Positions 1-7,267 of a stretch of DNA of 13,327 nt are shown here, piece after piece. Source of the DNA: Anaerolineales bacterium (GTDB taxonomy: Bacteria > Chloroflexota > Anaerolineae > Anaerolineales > Villigracilaceae); assembly GCA_016789485.1 (NCBI GenBank), contig JAEURE010000009.1, forward strand, positions 9,082 to 22,408, in the 5' to 3' direction. The notes below the pieces were generated by a model. It worked only from the letters and a program-made list of their open reading frames with translations. It was not told the DNA's origin and did not search any database. The first letter of the stretch is position 1; each line of letters opens with the position of its first letter. A program made the position numbers and the translations under genes.

Positions 1-1
1 C

Positions 2-667
2 TCGCCCATGGACCTTGGCGCGCGGAACCGTTTGATCGAACAACTCACTGCGCGCGGACAGGTCGATGATGCGATCCAGGAATACCTTGAACTGGCAGCC
101 ATTCATTATCGTCTTGCTGAACTCGATATGGCGCGTAAAACATATACAATTGCCCTGCGACTCGTCCAGCAAGGCAACGCCAGCCGCGATTGGAACACAC
201 ACATTCTTCAGCGCATGGCCGACATTGACTTGCAGCGATTGGACTGGAAACAAGCCCTGCGTGTGTACGAACAGATCCGCACGCTTGCCCCCGATGACGA
301 TTCAGCTCGCAAACAGATCATCGAACTTAACCTGCGCATGGCACAGCCCGATAAGGCTCTGAGCGAACTTGAGAATTACATCAATCATCTTGAAAACCAA
401 AATAAAAATGACCTGGCCGTCACCTTCCTAGAAGAACTTGTCAAGGAACATGAAGATCAGCCTCTGCTCAAACGCACACTCGCAGCCCAACTCCATCAAA
501 TGGGGCGCACCCCTGAAGCTGTCACCCTGCTCGATGTCCTTGGCGAAATACTTGTAGAAAAGGGAGACAGAGAAGGTGCAATCGATGTCATCAACCAGAT
601 CGTGTTAATGAATCCACAAAACGTGGAAGACTACCGCCAGCTTCTGAAGCAATTAAGAGGCGGATAG
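2..667 (+). CDS. TPR-repeat protein, C-terminal part (5' end outside window)
   Basis: The reading frame is open to the left edge, and the ATG at 8 has no room for a visible ribosome site, so this is probably the end of a longer protein. The visible 219 or more residues are almost all amphipathic helix pairs with tetratricopeptide spacing. Examples are the segments around VDDAIQEYLELA, ARKTYTIAL, WKQALRVYEQI followed by APDD, PDKALSELENYI, and EGAIDVINQIV followed by NPQN. TPR arrays are protein-protein interaction scaffolds; no catalytic motif, signal peptide or membrane helix is visible in this part. The gene ends at a TAG at 665-667, with a strong terminator 21 bases later, so it is the last gene of its transcription unit. 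The repeat assignment is secure; the partner and role are unknown and may be set by a domain upstream of the window. Confidence 0.8.
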   Translation, partial: SPMDLGARNRLIEQLTARGQVDDAIQEYLELAAIHYRLAELDMARKTYTIALRLVQQGNASRDWNTHILQRMADIDLQRLDWKQALRVYEQIRTLAPDDDSARKQIIELNLRMAQPDKALSELENYINHLENQNKNDLAVTFLEELVKEHEDQPLLKRTLAAQLHQMGRTPEAVTLLDVLGEILVEKGDREGAIDVINQIVLMNPQNVEDYRQLLKQLRGG

Positions 668-688
668 GTTAATTCTGCGAAGGAAACC

Positions 689-723
689 AAATGTCCATCG
701 ATGTATCGATGGACATTTTTTAT
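689..723 (+). terminator. Rho-independent terminator of the TPR gene
   Basis: A perfect 14-bp inverted repeat (689-702 against 705-718) with a 2-base centre is followed by a run of T (716-721). It lies 21 bases after the TPR stop codon and well upstream of the next promoter. The A-rich left flank is short, so it mainly serves the plus strand. Confidence 0.9.
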
Positions 724-811
724 TTCCCGCATCTTCCTTAATCCGATACTTGTCAGCGTTCCATATAAATTTTCGCCGTGCACATATTCCCGCAGGGACA
801 AATCACCCGCG

Positions 812-820
812 TGCTATAAT
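812..820 (+). promoter_or_regulatory. Extended -10 promoter of the heme A synthase gene
   Basis: TGCTATAAT at 812-820 is a perfect extended -10 element (TG, one base, TATAAT). No convincing -35 hexamer lies 16-18 bases upstream, which is usual for extended -10 promoters. Transcription would start near 826-828, giving a leader of about 23 bases. This also argues against the GTG at 823 as the translation start. Confidence 0.65.
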
Positions 821-849
821 CCGTGCGATATCAATACTGGAGAAACTCA

Positions 850-1878
850 ATGCCAAAAACCCAAAACAGCGCCGTAATGAAATGGCTTTTCATATTTACC
901 TTCATTGTGGCTTTTCTAGTCGTCTTCGGGGGATTTGTCCGCCTCACCCGCTCCGGGCTTTCCATCGTCGAGTGGAATCCCATCAGCGGGGCCATGCCTC
1001 CCATTGGTCAGCAGGCGTGGGAGGAGGAATTTGCAAAATATCAGCAGACCCCTGAATATCAACTGATCAACACTGGCATGACACTGAGCGAATATGAATT
1101 CATTTTCTACATGGAATGGTTCCACCGCAATATTGCCCGCCTCGCAGGCCTGTTCTATGCGATTCCCGTGTTCTATTTCCTCTTCAAAAAGAGCATTCCA
1201 TTCAAGGAATTCAGCATCTACTTTGTGATGGGCATCCTGTTCATCTCGCAGGCTGTTGCAGGCTGGATCATGGTCGCCAGTGGACTCGTAGACCGTCCCG
1301 CTGTCAGCCATTTTAATTTAACCATTCATTTACTTCTGGCACTCACGCTATTCAGCCTTGCTCTGTGGACTGCCCTTGGGCATAAATATGGCTTTCCCGA
1401 TTCTAGTAAAAAAACAGTGTGGTCACTGCCTTCCAAGCTTTCAGTAGTATCGCTTATTGTTCTCTTCATCCAGATCACCTACGGCGGTTTCACCGCTGGG
1501 CTGAAAGCAGGTCACGTTTCGGATACATGGCCGTTAATGCTGGGAAGGCTCATCCCGCCCAACCTCTTCGCGTCGTGGATCAATATTTTCGAATCCCCGC
1601 AGACAATTGTCTTCATCCACCGCTGGTTTGGCTGGCTGGGGATCATCATCGTGCCTGTGGCGTTTTACATTGTCAAAAAGCAAAATTACCCAGCCGATAT
1701 TCAAAATGGAATGAAGTGGCTGATCGGAGTGGTAGCCTTGCAAATCACACTAGGTATTCTCACCATTCTCTCCTATGTGAACATTGTCATTGCGCTCATC
1801 CACCAAGCCAACGCCATCCTGTTACTCGGACTGGCTTTATATTTCATTCACCGCTTCCGCGCGTTGGACGCAAAATAG
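850..1878 (+). CDS. ctaA: Heme A synthase, Cox15/CtaA family
   Basis: This integral membrane enzyme oxidises the C8 methyl group of heme O to a formyl group, giving heme A for aa3-type cytochrome oxidases. The 342-residue protein has about eight hydrophobic helices arranged as two similar four-helix halves. The four histidines expected to ligate or bind hemes are present: H92 in the EWFHR motif (with E89), H160, H257 in FIHRWFG, and H318 in ALIHQAN. The long N-terminal segment RLTRSGLSIVEWNPISG followed by PPIGQQAWEEEFAKYQQTPEY, and the GGFTAGLKAG and TWPLM motifs, are of the mitochondrial/alphaproteobacterial Cox15 type rather than the short Bacillus type. I chose the ATG at 850 because GGAGA at 839-843 precedes it at good spacing and the promoter places the mRNA start after the upstream GTG at 823. 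It is monocistronic, with its own promoter and terminator. No other cox gene is in the window. Confidence 0.93.
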   Translation: MPKTQNSAVMKWLFIFTFIVAFLVVFGGFVRLTRSGLSIVEWNPISGAMPPIGQQAWEEEFAKYQQTPEYQLINTGMTLSEYEFIFYMEWFHRNIARLAGLFYAIPVFYFLFKKSIPFKEFSIYFVMGILFISQAVAGWIMVASGLVDRPAVSHFNLTIHLLLALTLFSLALWTALGHKYGFPDSSKKTVWSLPSKLSVVSLIVLFIQITYGGFTAGLKAGHVSDTWPLMLGRLIPPNLFASWINIFESPQTIVFIHRWFGWLGIIIVPVAFYIVKKQNYPADIQNGMKWLIGVVALQITLGILTILSYVNIVIALIHQANAILLLGLALYFIHRFRALDAK

Positions 1879-1896
1879 AAAGGTCATTCAAACAAT

Positions 1897-1920
1897 AAAA
1901 AGCCTCAAGAGAGGCTTTTT
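1897..1920. terminator. Bidirectional Rho-independent terminator
   Basis: A perfect 10-bp stem (1897-1906 against 1911-1920) has a 4-base AAGA loop. It starts with five A and ends with five T, so both strands show a hairpin plus T tract. It lies 18 bases after the heme A synthase stop and overlaps the stop codon of the convergent minus-strand gene, so it ends both transcription units. Confidence 0.9.
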
Positions 1921-2110
1921 ATTTATTCATCCATCGTGTGAGCGCAAAACCCACCATACCAATTGCCAGCCCCGACGAGGAAAGCCCCCAGGAAAAAAAA
2001 TTCATGAAAAACGTGGATTCAACAACCTTGATGACCATCAAGAAGGGCAGGATAATGCCTGCAAACATCATGAGCAGGCCAAGGGTGAGAAGGAGGCGCG
2101 GATTCTTCAT
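1919..2110 (-). CDS. Small two-helix membrane protein, last gene of the transporter operon
   Basis: This 63-residue protein is not one I recognise. It has two hydrophobic segments, about residues 5-29 (LLLTLGLLMMFAGIILPFLM) and about 36-57 (ending GLAIGMVGFALTR), joined by a short polar turn and flanked by basic residues (KNPR at the start, RWMNK at the end). Its ATG overlaps the stop codon of the preceding ATPase gene in an ATGA arrangement (2107-2110), so translation is probably coupled to the transporter. Its stop lies at the edge of the shared terminator. The overlap and the clean hydrophobic pattern support it as a real gene. A role as a small accessory subunit of the importer is possible but is inference only. 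Confidence 0.72.
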   Translation of the reverse strand: MKNPRLLLTLGLLMMFAGIILPFLMVIKVVESTFFMNFFSWGLSSSGLAIGMVGFALTRWMNK

Positions 2111-3111
2111 TTTGGTTGATACAGCCAGCAGGCGACAAAATGTTCGGGGATAGGTTCAAACTCCACGGGTTCTTTTTCATCGCACAAACCATTAATGATC
2201 TTTGAACAACGCGGATGAAAACGACATCCCTTGGGTGGATTTGCCAAACTCGGTGGCTCGCCCGGAGGCACCTCTTTATAAGAATCTGCATTGTGCGCGT
2301 CAGGATCGGATGTTGCAGCGAGCAATGCCTTTGTGTACGGATGCAGCGGATTTTCAAGCAATTGCCGCGTATCCGCTTTTTCAATGAGATTACCGGCATA
2401 CATTACAAAAATACGCGCGGAAAAATATTTTACAGTTGAAAGATCATGTGTGATGTAAATAACCGAAAGATGATATTTCTCCTGCAGTGCGCGCATGAGT
2501 TTTAGAATCTCAACACGTACGGAAGCGTCGAGCATTGAGACAGGCTCATCTGCCACGATCAACCTTGGCTGAAGGATCATCGCGCGCGCAATTACAACGC
2601 GCTGCTGTTGACCGCCGCTTAACATATGCGGGAACTTTGGCAGGAAATCATCGGATGGGTGAAGTTTTACCTCGTCCATCGCCTTGCGGATTCTCTGCAG
2701 CCGCTCTTCCTTATCTTTGACGCCGCTGATAATGAGCGGCTCCTCCAGAATTTGCTGCACGGTCATGAACGGGGGCAGCGCACCATAGGGATCCTGTTGA
2801 ACATAACCAATCTCAAAACGATAATCTCGCAATTCACTGGCTTTTAATTGGGCGAGATTCTTCCCATCAAAAATAACTTCGCCGCTGGTGGGGATATTAA
2901 GCCCGAGGATGGTTTTCATCAGGCTGGATTTTCCGCATCCGCTCTCGCCGACAACTGCCACTGTCTCCCCTTCCACCAGTTCAAAGCTGACATTATCCAC
3001 AGCTTTGACATAACCCGCGCGCCCAAAGCCAAATCGGCGCAATTCATACCAGACATGCAGATCACGAATGGATAGCAAGGTTTCCCTGGATTCGTTGATT
3101 TCAACCGTCAT
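2107..3111 (-). CDS. Opp/Dpp-type ABC transporter ATPase (F subunit)
   Basis: This is a cytoplasmic ATPase of a peptide/nickel/oligosaccharide-class importer, the F-type partner of the ATPase encoded at 3775-4737. In the 334-residue form the motifs run in order: Walker A GESGCGKSS (about 55-63), Q-loop VQQDPYG (about 104-110), signature LSGGQ (164-168), Walker B LIVADEP (184-190) and the switch histidine in YITHD (about 222). The C-terminal oligopeptide-transporter extension follows, with LHPYTKALL, GEPPSLANPP, and four cysteines (about 296, 302, 310, 328) in the CRFHPRC-type arrangement common in this subfamily. I chose the ATG at 3111 because AAAGGG sits 7 bases before it. An in-frame ATG at 3153 would add 14 residues and is the alternative. 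All catalytic residues are present. The gene follows the DinB-like gene and overlaps the next small gene by ATGA. Confidence 0.93.
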   Translation of the reverse strand: MTVEINESRETLLSIRDLHVWYELRRFGFGRAGYVKAVDNVSFELVEGETVAVVGESGCGKSSLMKTILGLNIPTSGEVIFDGKNLAQLKASELRDYRFEIGYVQQDPYGALPPFMTVQQILEEPLIISGVKDKEERLQRIRKAMDEVKLHPSDDFLPKFPHMLSGGQQQRVVIARAMILQPRLIVADEPVSMLDASVRVEILKLMRALQEKYHLSVIYITHDLSTVKYFSARIFVMYAGNLIEKADTRQLLENPLHPYTKALLAATSDPDAHNADSYKEVPPGEPPSLANPPKGCRFHPRCSKIINGLCDEKEPVEFEPIPEHFVACWLYQPK

Positions 3112-3162
3112 GTTGTTACCCTTTCTTAATTCAGTGATCATATCGGCGTTCATGGTTTTCCA

Positions 3163-3744
3163 TCACTTTCTTTGCTCGGTAGCCGAGCCAAAACCTGTCT
3201 GCAAGCCTTTCAGGCATTCCATCATGCCAAGGTGGCGGCAATCATGGGACAGGAACACGAGTAAATTCAAACGTATATTTTCCAATTTCTTTTTTAACTC
3301 ATCATCGATATTTTCAAAGTCCGGATAATGCTCATCCAATCGTTCGACGAATTGCTCCACCGCGGCATAGGAGCGGCGTAAATAATCAATCAACTCCTCT
3401 TTTTGAGGGATGGGCAGGGTTTGGGCCAATTCGTCACTCAAACCCGTTCCAACGGTGGCGTTTAATTCTGTGGGGAAGCCCCACTTTTGAGCAAGATTTT
3501 CCTTCGCCCAAATCTCGTGCGGTTCACCAAATTCAGCACCCAACTGCGGAGTGCGCTCCAAAATAATCGCTTTAAGAAAATCAGATTCACGCGCCAAATG
3601 CCATAAGTGAAATCCAATCGAAGTGCTGTATCCACGAGGGCGCCAGCGAAGCTGGTCTTCGTCTATCTCTGCTGCAAAATCCAAAACTACCTTATGAATA
3701 TCCTTGAACATGGTTAGAACATCGTAAAGAGCATGGGTCGGCAT
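3163..3744 (-). CDS. DinB-like four-helix metal-binding family protein
   Basis: The 193-residue protein fits the DinB/YfiT-like superfamily, whose members are four-helix bundles that usually bind a divalent metal through three histidines. Visible signs are the opening helix HALYDVLTMFKDIHKVVL, the FHLWHLARESDF segment (H46 and H49), and the C-terminal HDCRHLGMMECLKGLQTG segment (H167 and H171), which is the family's typical last-helix H-x3-H pattern. There is no signal peptide, so it is cytoplasmic. Family members include thiol S-transferases (mycothiol or bacillithiol dependent) and many of unknown role; this one cannot be assigned a reaction. GAGGA precedes the ATG at good spacing. It lies between the two ATPase genes of the importer, 30 bases after one and 51 bases before the chosen start of the other, so it is co-transcribed with them. 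Confidence 0.85.
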   Translation of the reverse strand: MPTHALYDVLTMFKDIHKVVLDFAAEIDEDQLRWRPRGYSTSIGFHLWHLARESDFLKAIILERTPQLGAEFGEPHEIWAKENLAQKWGFPTELNATVGTGLSDELAQTLPIPQKEELIDYLRRSYAAVEQFVERLDEHYPDFENIDDELKKKLENIRLNLLVFLSHDCRHLGMMECLKGLQTGFGSATEQRK

Positions 3745-3774
3745 AATAATTCCTCAACCTGTACAAAATCTGAT

Positions 3775-4737
3775 TTATTGATAAAGCCAGCATTTAACCT
3801 TGCGATTTCCTTTTTGGAACACAGGCGGTTCCTGGGAGCATTTCTCAAATCGGAAAGGGCAGCGCGCCGCAAAACGGCAACCCGCAGGCGGGTTCATCAA
3901 ACTGGGCGGTTGCCCCGTGATAAACATGGGATCTGAATCACTGCGCAGGCGCGGGACACTTGCCATAAGCATTTGCGAATAGGGATGCAAAGGTGCAGGG
4001 AAGAAATCCTTTGCATCTCCATTTTCCACGATCTGGCCAGCATACATGATTGCCACTTCATCTGCCAGTTCACTGGAGGTTGCAATATCATGCGTAATGA
4101 GAATGAACGATGTGCCAAGTTCATGTTTGATGCGCTTCAAGACATTCATGATGTTGGCTTGTGTAAGCAGATCCAGCGCAGAAGTGGGTTCATCCAGGAC
4201 AATGAGGCTGGGCGAAGTGACCAATGCCATTGCCAAAGCCACGCGCTGGCGCATCCCGCCGCTCAATTCAAAAGGATAGCGGGCCACAAAATCTGCCGGG
4301 ACGCCGACATGCTGGAACATCTTGTAAACCAATCCATAGGCTTCAGCCTTGCTCAATCCCAAATGGATCATGGCAGGTTCCGCCACCTGGTCCCCCACCT
4401 TCAGGACAGGGTTCAATGCATTCATGGCAGCTTGCGGCACAAGAGAAATTCCCACCCACCGTACATTTTGGCGGTATTCCTCATCGTTCAACAGCATGAC
4501 ATCTTGATTCTGCAGGAACACCTTGCCCGAGTATTTATCCACATTGCGCGGAAGCAGGCGCAGCAGCGCTTTTGAAAGAGATGTTTTTCCACAGCCCGAT
4601 TCGCCAAGGATCACCACAGCGCGGTTTGTGCCCAATTCAAAATCCACACCATCCACTGCCTGAACGGAGCCGCCGGATGTCTTGAAATGCAAAACAAGAT
4701 TCTCGATATTAAGAAGTTTCTCTGATGTTGTCGTCAT
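3775..4737 (-). CDS. Opp/Dpp-type ABC transporter ATPase (D subunit)
   Basis: This cytoplasmic ATPase is expected to pair with the product of 2107-3111 and drive import through the two permeases. The 320 residues show Walker A GESGCGKTS (45-53), Q-loop LVPQAAMNALNP (Q102), signature LSGGM (158-162) followed by RQRVALAMAL, Walker B LIVLDEPTSALD (from 178) and switch histidine H216 in LITHD. The C-terminal extension carries PLHPYSQML, TGQPPSLMNPP and four cysteines (287, 293, 300, 316), as in the OppD/DppD subfamily. The NALNPVLKVGDQ segment is typical of D rather than F subunits. Its ATG overlaps the TGA of the permease C gene (4734-4737). I see no defect. The substrate is not encoded in this subunit and remains open. 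Confidence 0.94.
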   Translation of the reverse strand: MTTTSEKLLNIENLVLHFKTSGGSVQAVDGVDFELGTNRAVVILGESGCGKTSLSKALLRLLPRNVDKYSGKVFLQNQDVMLLNDEEYRQNVRWVGISLVPQAAMNALNPVLKVGDQVAEPAMIHLGLSKAEAYGLVYKMFQHVGVPADFVARYPFELSGGMRQRVALAMALVTSPSLIVLDEPTSALDLLTQANIMNVLKRIKHELGTSFILITHDIATSSELADEVAIMYAGQIVENGDAKDFFPAPLHPYSQMLMASVPRLRSDSDPMFITGQPPSLMNPPAGCRFAARCPFRFEKCSQEPPVFQKGNRKVKCWLYQ

Positions 4738-6071
4738 ACATCCCTCAATCTAGGATTAAAAATACGGTCCAATGCAAAGCCGAGGACTGCAAAACCAAGC
4801 CCCGTGATCATCAACAAAATAGCAGGCTCCAGGACCCAGTAATAAAGTCCTTTGTAGAGCGCCCCATTGGAATTGGCATCCTGAATGATCTTTCCCCACG
4901 TGGGAAGAACGGGATCGCCCAAGCCGATAACTGCCAGCGACGCTTCCAGGAAAACAAACGCTGGAATAGCCTGAACCAGGCTTGGTATCAACAAGGGAAT
5001 CATGCGCGGGATAAGATACAGGAAAATAATGCGTGAACTGCTTGCTCCATAGGCTTTCGCCGCCTCGATGTACATTGATTCTTTTACCTGGATGAAAACA
5101 GCCCGATAGCCTTTGATGGCTCCTGTAAAAATGCTCAACAGGATCGTTGCGCCTAAAATGACCCAGATACTGCGGGAATAAAATGTACCAATCATGATCA
5201 GAATCGCAAGGAAAGGTAATACAAGATTGATCTCGGTAATACGCTGGATCAGTTCATCCACCCAGCCTGCATACCATGCGCCAATCGCCGCAATGATCAT
5301 GGTAAGGACGGATGCGCCAATGGAAGCCATCAGCCCAAACGCCAGAGCCACGGGCACACCCCACAACAGGGGTAAAGTCAAATCACGGCGGGCGTGGTCT
5401 GTCCCAGCCAACCCGTAGACCTGTCCATGGAATACAAATTCGACATCCATATTTGAATCAGGTTCGAAAGTGGTGCCTGTCAAAATGAGTCTATAAGTCC
5501 CTTTCAAAGGCACTTCGCTATCCGGCAGCGAGAACAAGGCCGGGATGGCTTCTTCTGCCCGTAGTTTGGTGCGCAGTTTCTGGTCTTGAGAGAAGCGGTA
5601 TGTAAATTTATTCCCGATGGCATAGTTTGCGATCCGGATCGTCCTGTTATCCGGGGTCAGCAATTCAATCGAAACAAAGGGCTGTTTTTCCCTGAAGTTG
5701 GATGTGAAATAGAAAAGCATTTCCTGTGGATAGTAGTCATAGTTGAAATCAAATTCATAGGTCATTTCAACTGTGGAAATGCCGTCCTTTCCGGGGATAA
5801 CCTGTTTGGTAATTCCACCATCCTTTGTGTTGACCGCAAACGACTCGGAATATTTTTTGCTTGAGAAAAGGTTGATCCAGGCCGGCGGCGCGAACCGTGG
5901 ATTCTGATACCAGACCTCCTCTCCGCCGCGCCACAATGTGATCGCTTTGGAATAAGGGATGGTGATCATGGTGTAGATGGCAACAACAACCAGCGCAATA
6001 ATCACGAGCACGCCAACCATTGCAGACGGATATAGCATTAACTTGCGGAATGTAGTCCGTAAATTGTTCAT
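4734..6071 (-). CDS. ABC transporter permease, DppC/OppC type, with large extracytoplasmic insert
   Basis: This is the second membrane-spanning subunit of the importer. At 445 residues it is about 150 longer than the usual roughly 300. TM1 is at about 17-37. A hydrophilic, aromatic- and charge-rich stretch follows at about 45-218 (IPYSKAITLWRGG to VEFVFHGQVYG), with an alternating pattern suggesting a beta-rich domain outside the membrane. The canonical motif then appears as GTDHARRD (223-230; usually GTD-x-x-GRD), with about five more helices and the ATPase-docking EAA loop EAAKAYGASSSRIIF (336-350). The family ending FNPRLRD is present. The second glycine of GTD-x-x-GRD is replaced by arginine. 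The gene starts 4 bases after the permease B stop and ends in an ATGA overlap with the D-type ATPase gene. Confidence 0.92.
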   Translation of the reverse strand: MNNLRTTFRKLMLYPSAMVGVLVIIALVVVAIYTMITIPYSKAITLWRGGEEVWYQNPRFAPPAWINLFSSKKYSESFAVNTKDGGITKQVIPGKDGISTVEMTYEFDFNYDYYPQEMLFYFTSNFREKQPFVSIELLTPDNRTIRIANYAIGNKFTYRFSQDQKLRTKLRAEEAIPALFSLPDSEVPLKGTYRLILTGTTFEPDSNMDVEFVFHGQVYGLAGTDHARRDLTLPLLWGVPVALAFGLMASIGASVLTMIIAAIGAWYAGWVDELIQRITEINLVLPFLAILIMIGTFYSRSIWVILGATILLSIFTGAIKGYRAVFIQVKESMYIEAAKAYGASSSRIIFLYLIPRMIPLLIPSLVQAIPAFVFLEASLAVIGLGDPVLPTWGKIIQDANSNGALYKGLYYWVLEPAILLMITGLGFAVLGFALDRIFNPRLRDV

Positions 6072-6075
6072 TGCA

Positions 6076-7197
6076 TTATTCGCCTATCTTAACGCGGGGA
6101 TCAACCAGCGCGTACACAAAATCGAGTATGAAGACGGTCAATGCCAGCATATAGGCATAGATAATCGTTGACCCGACAATGATCGGAACGTCATACAAGC
6201 CGATTGCCTGGAAAAGTGTTCTACCCAAACCAGGCCAGAGAAAAACGGTTTCTGTGAATAAAGCACCTGTCCACAAGCCGATAATGAGCAGGGAAAAATT
6301 TGTGATGATATTGGGTAATGTGGGACGTAAAATATAGGTGCGTTCAATATCGCGGGTGGGCAGTCCTTTCGCTTTGGCCATCTCCACGTAATCCTCGCTG
6401 GAATAAATGAGGAAGAAAGTCCGATAGTTGTACACACTCAAGAAGAAGGAACTTAGCACAAGGGAAAGTCCTGGCAACATAAGATGCTTCAAAACGCTGA
6501 CAGCGTAATCAAAGGTATTTGACGGCGGCGGAGAATCCACCATACCGCCGAAGGGAAGCACGCGCAGCCCGGCAGCAAAGATGAGAATTAAGAAGATGCC
6601 ATAGAACCAGGGCGGCACAGCGGAAGTTGGGGAAAGCGCAATCACCAGCTTGTCCCAAAAACTTCCATAGGAACGTGAAAGGGTAAGCGCAATAAACACG
6701 CTTGAAAAAAACAGGAACAACTGTGAAGTCCCCATTAACAGAAGAGTGGCAGGAAGTCTTTCAAGAATGATCAAGCGGACTTGTTTTGAGCCCGCATCGC
6801 TTGTCAGGTTAATGGCGCGGCCAAGGTCCAGTTGAAGGGCATTGACCAGATATCGGGCATTACGCACGGCAATCGGCGTATCCAATCCGCGGCGTTTTTC
6901 CTCTAGAGCGATTCGATCCGCGATCAATTTTTTTCGGACTTCAGGATCCATTTGCTGGGCAGTCGGGCTCGCCGCAACAGATTGTGTGACACTGTCTCGA
7001 ATCTGATTCTTGATGATCTCATCCACGTAGCCGCCCATATTGGCGATCATAATGGTCAGATAAATGCCAATGACCACTGTGATAAACAAAGTCAGCAGGC
7101 GTACCCCCACATAGCGGGCGACTCGAAAAAATGTGTTGTTGGCGCTTATTCTTCTAATTGCCAGTTTTTCAGAAGGGGTATGCGTGGTTACAGACAT
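6076..7197 (-). CDS. ABC transporter permease, DppB/OppB type
   Basis: This is the first membrane-spanning subunit of the importer, 373 residues. TM1 is at about 34-53. A polar extracytoplasmic stretch of roughly 95 residues includes DTPIAVRNARYLVNALQLDLGRAI, corresponding to the family's region before TM2. Further helices lie at about 149-171, 189-212, 238-256, 296-318 and 341-364. The EAA loop reads EMAKAKGLPTRDIERTYILR (from 271), the site that docks the ATPases. The family signature LFTETVFLWPGLGRTLFQAI and the ending ALVDPRVKIGE are clear. The start is supported by GAGG 7 bases upstream. The gene lies 70 bases after the binding-protein gene, separated by a strong hairpin. Confidence 0.94.
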   Translation of the reverse strand: MSVTTHTPSEKLAIRRISANNTFFRVARYVGVRLLTLFITVVIGIYLTIMIANMGGYVDEIIKNQIRDSVTQSVAASPTAQQMDPEVRKKLIADRIALEEKRRGLDTPIAVRNARYLVNALQLDLGRAINLTSDAGSKQVRLIILERLPATLLLMGTSQLFLFFSSVFIALTLSRSYGSFWDKLVIALSPTSAVPPWFYGIFLILIFAAGLRVLPFGGMVDSPPPSNTFDYAVSVLKHLMLPGLSLVLSSFFLSVYNYRTFFLIYSSEDYVEMAKAKGLPTRDIERTYILRPTLPNIITNFSLLIIGLWTGALFTETVFLWPGLGRTLFQAIGLYDVPIIVGSTIIYAYMLALTVFILDFVYALVDPRVKIGE

Positions 7198-7222
7198 GGG
7201 ATGACCTCACAAACAATCTGTC

Positions 7223-7253
7223 TCAGGGCGGGGCACTTTATGCCCCGCCCTGA
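7223..7253 (-). promoter_or_regulatory. Strong intergenic hairpin between binding-protein and permease genes
   Basis: A perfect, GC-rich 13-bp inverted repeat (7223-7235 against 7241-7253) has a 5-base loop, 14 bases after the binding-protein stop. On the minus strand the next bases are GACAGATTG, so there is no T tract and it is unlikely to be an efficient terminator. Hairpins at this place in binding-protein-dependent operons commonly protect the 3' end of the upstream message, so that the binding protein is made in excess of the membrane subunits. That role here is inference. Confidence 0.7.
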
Positions 7254-7267
7254 TTTCTAATCTTGCT

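Noticed and set aside
823..849. GTG at 823 as the start of the heme A synthase
   Set aside because: It lies 3 bases after a perfect extended -10 element and would precede the transcription start. The ATG at 850 has a good GGAGA ribosome site.
916..1311. 131-codon minus-strand frame inside the heme A synthase gene
   Set aside because: Shadow of a clearly coding region; highly charged, without any recognisable motif or ribosome site.
3112..3153. ATG at 3153 as the start of ATPase F
   Set aside because: Possible, but it has only a weak GGA upstream, while the ATG at 3111 has AAAGGG at 7 bases and gives the usual family N-terminal length. Kept as an alternative in the feature text.
3973..4575. 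200-codon open frame on the plus strand
   Set aside because: It is antisense to the ATPase D gene, which has intact motifs; the predicted sequence has no family resemblance or hydrophobic pattern.
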